From a virus: a stretch of DNA of 25,462 nucleotides. Position numbers and translations under genes: made by a program. Under the pieces are notes generated by a model. It did no database searches. It saw only the letters and a program-made list of their open reading frames with translations, and was not told where the DNA came from. Location: IMG/VR virus record IMGVR_UViG_3300048791_000031, positions 1-25,462 of that record, one strand, 5' to 3'. Positions 22,346 to 25,462 of this stretch are shown piece by piece (positions within the stretch are counted from its first letter, which is position 1; each line of letters begins with the position of its first letter).

Positions 22346-22678
22346 CTACTCCTCCACTTTGGGCAGTTTCGCCCACACGTCCGGTCGCACGACTGGATTA
22401 TAAGCCCACATCGCAAGGCACGTTGGGCATTGACAGACCACTTGACCTGTGGAAGAGTCGCACCGAATTGTTACTTTCTCGGAATTGCCGCATGCCGGGC
22501 AGATCTGCCGGCGCCTCACCCGCCGCGCGCGGTAGTCGGCGCTCAGGATTGGGAACCGGCGGATCAGCCAGAGAACGAAGGCGGCGAGCCCCTTCCCGGT
22601 GACCCAGCGCGCGCCAGCATAAAGCAAAATGGCCAAGCCCACCAGGCCAGCCGCAACGTCAAAAACCGCAACGAGCAT
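22346..22678 (-). CDS. Membrane-anchored zinc-ribbon protein
   Basis: ATG 22678 gives 110 residues; the TTG just before it adds only one. Residues 1-23 (MLVAVFDVAAGLVGLAILLY) are a transmembrane helix, and residues 30-40 (LAAFVLWLIRR) may be a second, shorter one. A basic RARRVRRR patch (51-58) sits next to the membrane. A zinc ribbon follows: Cys60-x2-Cys63 (CPACG), Cys73, and Cys82-x-Cys84-x2-Cys87 (CQCPTC). So the ribbon is probably cytoplasmic and the anchor N-terminal, by the positive-inside rule. The start overlaps the TGA of a tiny upstream ORF (TGATG). GAGG lies eight bases upstream. A phage membrane zinc-ribbon in front of the head genes is unusual; its role is unknown. Confidence 0.65.
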   Translation of the reverse strand: MLVAVFDVAAGLVGLAILLYAGARWVTGKGLAAFVLWLIRRFPILSADYRARRVRRRQICPACGNSEKVTIRCDSSTGQVVCQCPTCLAMWAYNPVVRPDVWAKLPKVEE

Positions 22679-22722
22679 CAAGCGGACCTCATGGCTCTTT
22701 CCTTAGCGACCGCGAGCATCAT
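22678..22722 (-). CDS. Possible 14-aa coupling peptide
   Basis: A 14-codon ORF (MMLAVAKERAMRSA) fills the gap between two genes. Its ATG overlaps the upstream stop (ATGATG/TGA at 22719-22722) and its TGA overlaps the membrane zinc-ribbon start (TGATG). It could pass ribosomes on by termination-reinitiation. It may equally be chance, as such short ORFs are frequent. Confidence 0.2.
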   Translation of the reverse strand: MMLAVAKERAMRSA

Positions 22723-22967
22723 GCCTCCGCTTCCATGAGCACCAGCTTCTCAGCCTGCCACGGGTCGTCCGATTCGACCACCAGGTCGAAGTCCGGAAAG
22801 GCGTCGTGCATGCCGCGGGCATAGATGGTGAGGTGGATCCAACGATCGCCGTTCCACTGGACTCGACGCTGGCAGGCCGTACAGAGCGTCTGCGAGTTCC
22901 GGGTGAGCCCAGGCCGGCACGCCGTCGCCGGCGAGCCCGGCGTCTTGGCTATGCTGCGGCGCGCCAT
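22719..22967 (-). CDS. Small CxxC protein
   Basis: ATG 22967 (MARRSIAKTPGSP) is preceded by AGGGA six bases upstream and overlaps the TGA of the 52-residue gene (TGATG). The 82-residue product has a basic Pro-containing N-terminus, a Cys29-x2-Cys32 pair (TLCTACQRR), which could be half a zinc site with Cys17 or His45, and an acidic C-terminal half (FPDFDLVVESDDPWQAEKL). The upstream extension to 23060 would overlap the preceding gene and lacks a better start. I do not recognise the family. Its place in a run of CxxC genes suggests a shared regulatory or anti-host role; this is inference. Confidence 0.6.
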   Translation of the reverse strand: MARRSIAKTPGSPATACRPGLTRNSQTLCTACQRRVQWNGDRWIHLTIYARGMHDAFPDFDLVVESDDPWQAEKLVLMEAEA

Positions 22968-23125
22968 CAGCGTCCCTGCTTCTGGAGTGCGCGCGTCGCG
23001 ATCTTCCAGGTGCAATCCGGCGCATGGGGAAACCCAGGCGAGGCGTGACATCCAGGGCACGATGGCATGTCCTTACGCAACACGCCGGCCTTCACGGGCT
23101 TCTGAAGTTCCCCTGGTTTCTGCAT
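22967..23125 (-). CDS. 52-aa zinc-finger-like protein
   Basis: This short ORF is coupled at both ends: its ATG 23125 overlaps the stop of the 65-residue gene (TGATG), and its TGA overlaps the start of the 82-residue gene. A GAGGG lies seven bases upstream. The product (MQKPGELQKPVKAGVLRKDM..., 52 residues) has CPGCH, FPHAPDC and a C-terminal ATRALQKQGR, giving a compact Cys-x2-Cys-x7-His-x3-Cys-like arrangement. This pattern could hold one zinc ion. I do not recognise a family name, but the tight coupling and motif support a real gene. Confidence 0.6.
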   Translation of the reverse strand: MQKPGELQKPVKAGVLRKDMPSCPGCHASPGFPHAPDCTWKIATRALQKQGR

Positions 23126-23322
23126 CAGCGCGCCCTCGGCCGGGCTTCGCGCAGCCCAACTTTGCCAGTAGTCGCGGCGCCCATCCGGATCTGCACCGCA
23201 AAGCCGGACTGGCCGCCGGCCATGGCTGCGTTGATCATCTCCCGCCGGCGCGCGGCGATCGCCTTCTGACGTCGCAGATTCATCCGTTCAAAGTGGCCAG
23301 GACGGCCTTTGTGCACTCGCAT
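23125..23322 (-). CDS. Small basic hypothetical protein
   Basis: The 65-residue protein starts at ATG 23322, directly after the preceding TAA, with GAGGTGG a few bases upstream. It is strongly basic at the N-terminus (MRVHKGRPGHFERMNLRRQK, AIAARRREMI) and Gly/Ala-rich later (AAMAGGQSGFAVQIRMGAAT). Its TGA overlaps the start of the zinc-finger-like gene. A nucleic-acid-binding role is possible from composition only. It does not contain a CxxC pair, unlike its neighbours on both sides. Confidence 0.55.
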   Translation of the reverse strand: MRVHKGRPGHFERMNLRRQKAIAARRREMINAAMAGGQSGFAVQIRMGAATTGKVGLREARPRAR

Positions 23323-23553
23323 TTACCACCTCATCTGAAACTTGGAAATCGACTTCGCGCGCCCGTGTTCCTCGTTGAATGCCCGGCTGCGCACCAGCTG
23401 GTCGGCCTCGGCGTCCAGTTCGTCGTCCTCGGTCATGCGCTCCCATGTTAGCCCGCAGGAGTTGCACTGGCGATCGCGGTCGCCGGTCTTTACGGCCGGC
23501 GCGGCACACCGCGGGCAGTCCGGCAGATCTTCAGTGACAATCAATCGTGGCAT
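23323..23553 (-). CDS. Small zinc-ribbon protein
   Basis: A 76-residue product with a clean four-Cys ribbon: Cys13-x2-Cys16 (DCPRCAA) and Cys30-x2-Cys33 (QCNSCGLTW). The rest is acidic and helical (EDDELDAEADQLVRSRAFNE), ending in KFQMRW. Its start overlaps the end of the Lar-like gene by 13 bases and its TAA abuts the ATG of the next gene. Zinc ribbons of this size in phages often touch RNA polymerase or act in anti-host functions, but nothing specific is visible here. No strong Shine-Dalgarno is evident, which suggests coupled translation. Confidence 0.65.
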   Translation of the reverse strand: MPRLIVTEDLPDCPRCAAPAVKTGDRDRQCNSCGLTWERMTEDDELDAEADQLVRSRAFNEEHGRAKSISKFQMRW

Positions 23554-23771
23554 CGTTCATTCCATGCGGCTATAGCCTTGCTTCGTTGCGCCTTATCACG
23601 CTCCCGGTCATAGCATTCTTGTCCCGCCGCAGGTCCACATGCCCAGCATGCCGCGCATTGCACGAAATACGCCCGCGGGGAGCTTTCTCCCTCAGCTGTT
23701 ACCGATGCGGAAATATTCCCGCAGAAAGGGCATGCTCGAATGTCTTGCTCGGTGAGAATGACAGCACTCAT
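23541..23771 (-). CDS. Lar-like restriction alleviation family protein
   Basis: The 76-residue sequence has the Lar pattern: ACPFCGN (Cys14, Cys17), then VQCAACWACGP (Cys39, Cys42, Cys45), then the closing AIAAWNERC motif (67-74). Members of the Lar/zinc-ribbon family often end with a Ala-x2-Ala-Trp-Asn phrase, and Rac-prophage Lar changes EcoKI restriction-modification so that phage DNA escapes cutting. Family membership is well supported; the anti-restriction activity is inferred from the family. ATG 23771 overlaps the stop of the preceding 69-residue gene (ATGA), and its own end overlaps the next zinc-ribbon gene. Confidence 0.72.
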   Translation of the reverse strand: MSAVILTEQDIRACPFCGNISASVTAEGESSPRAYFVQCAACWACGPAAGQECYDRERDKAQRSKAIAAWNERCHD

Positions 23772-23977
23772 TGGATCAACGCAGTCCGCGCCGGTGCCAG
23801 GAGACGCCGCCGCTGCTCGGCCTTAATCATATCGAACATTTTCTGGGCGTCCTCGCGCTCGTTTTCTGGCCCGTGCTTGTACTTCCGATAATGCGCCTTG
23901 CAGACAGCTTTCATCCGATCGAGCGCGTCATCCGGCGTCACGGCGAGCATTGCTGGGACTTCAGCCCAGACGGTCAT
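23768..23977 (-). CDS. Small helical hypothetical protein
   Basis: This 69-residue protein starts at ATG 23977, which overlaps the stop of the GEVTGHHH gene (TAATG). It is helical and charged: DALDRMKAVCKAHYRKYKHG, then EREDAQKMFDMIKAEQRRRL. Nothing indicates a membrane segment or a metal site beyond a lone Cys and two His in AVCKAHYRKYKHG. The ending LLAPARTALIQ is hydrophobic. No family is recognised. It belongs to the accessory cluster through overlapping starts and stops. Confidence 0.6.
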   Translation of the reverse strand: MTVWAEVPAMLAVTPDDALDRMKAVCKAHYRKYKHGPENEREDAQKMFDMIKAEQRRRLLAPARTALIQ

Positions 23978-24312
23978 TAGTCCATCACTGGGCGCGCGCC
24001 CCAGTCGGCGTTTTCCTGTTGGATTAGAACGCTATATTCTCCAGGAGCAACTACGTGGGCTTTGTGCTCCTGGTGCACAAGAGACACATCACCGGGTTCC
24101 CCAAGTACCCGCACGTAGGTCATCCCATCGGGGCCCTCATACATTTCAACGAGATCGGCCACGTCTGTTTCCGTATTCGACATAAAACTATGATGGTGCC
24201 CGGTCACTTCGCCGAGTGCCACGGGACGAAGCGCAATGCGCTTCGCGGTTACTGGAATTCCATTTTTCTGATTCACAAAAGTCCCCTTTCGGTGGTACTT
24301 GAAGTTTTGCAC
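23977..24312 (-). CDS. DUF6745-partner protein (GEVTGHHH family)
   Basis: This protein of up to 111 residues carries GEVTGHHHSF (about 34-43) and a C-terminal VSLVHQEHKAHVVAPGEYSV followed by RPVMD. I recall the same order (Gly-Glu-x-Thr-Gly-His-x-His, then Val-His-x-Glu-His, then Pro-Gly-x-Tyr, then an Asp end) from small proteins encoded next to DUF6745 genes in many bacteria and phages; this is memory, not a search. The His pattern suggests a beta-barrel with a possible metal site. The GTG at 24312 has no Shine-Dalgarno, while GTG 24276 has AAGGGGA six bases upstream and gives 99 residues. I keep the longer form because its N-terminus aligns with remembered homologues. It is 18 bases from the DUF6745 stop and its own stop overlaps the next gene. 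Function unknown. Confidence 0.65.
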   Translation of the reverse strand: MQNFKYHRKGTFVNQKNGIPVTAKRIALRPVALGEVTGHHHSFMSNTETDVADLVEMYEGPDGMTYVRVLGEPGDVSLVHQEHKAHVVAPGEYSVLIQQENADWGARPVMD

Positions 24313-24330
24313 GCTGAAAGCCGCGCAGGA

Positions 24331-25462
<1,132 letters not shown>

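Overview
The window is a gene-dense, GC-rich stretch of a tailed double-stranded DNA phage (or prophage), most likely with a long non-contractile siphovirus-type tail. Almost every gene lies on the minus strand, so transcription runs from the right edge to the left edge. The one clear exception is a plus-strand HNH endonuclease (7412-7912) inserted between two tail genes. No terminase, integrase, lysis, replication, tRNA or CRISPR locus is visible. The host cannot be fixed from this window. The GC-rich coding, the style of the secreted fibre-like protein at the left edge and the beta-rich modules in the structural proteins are reminiscent of Acidobacteriota phages; this is a weak inference.

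In transcription order, the right end (22346-25462) is an accessory cluster of small, overlapping, coupled genes. A DUF6745-type protein with a long (Arg/Leu)-(Asp/Ala/Asn)-Ala tripeptide repeat runs off the right edge. It is followed by its usual small partner with a GEVTGHHH motif, a Lar-like zinc protein, and four more CxxC-containing small proteins, one of them membrane-anchored.

The head module (14795-22342) follows: an Ig-like protein with two well-placed start sites, a portal fused to a MuF-like C-terminus, three small genes, a XkdF-like prohead protease fused to a DUF6582-like and scaffold-like region, and a HK97-fold major capsid protein with a large insertion. A strong terminator follows the capsid gene.

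The neck and tail-tube module (10334-14709) has a gp6-like connector, a gp10-like neck protein, a tail-completion protein, several small genes and the major tail tube protein. A second strong terminator follows. Then come a tail-assembly chaperone pair joined by a canonical A AAA AAC -1 frameshift site and the tape measure (7914-10355).

The tail-tip module (1-7367) has DUF2460, DUF2163, a small gene, NlpC/P60 and a large tail-tip protein, the same order as the distal tail cassette of the Rhodobacter gene transfer agent. Two fibre-like genes end the window, the last carrying a Sec signal peptide and cut by the left edge.

The observations most worth following are: a near-perfect chromosomal-type parS site inside the portal gene; 34 uninterrupted 9-bp repeats in the DUF6745 gene and its pairing with the GEVTGHHH protein; a shared leader element in front of the capsid and tail-tube genes; the same beta-module inserted in two different virion proteins; and the apparent dual-start Ig-like gene.
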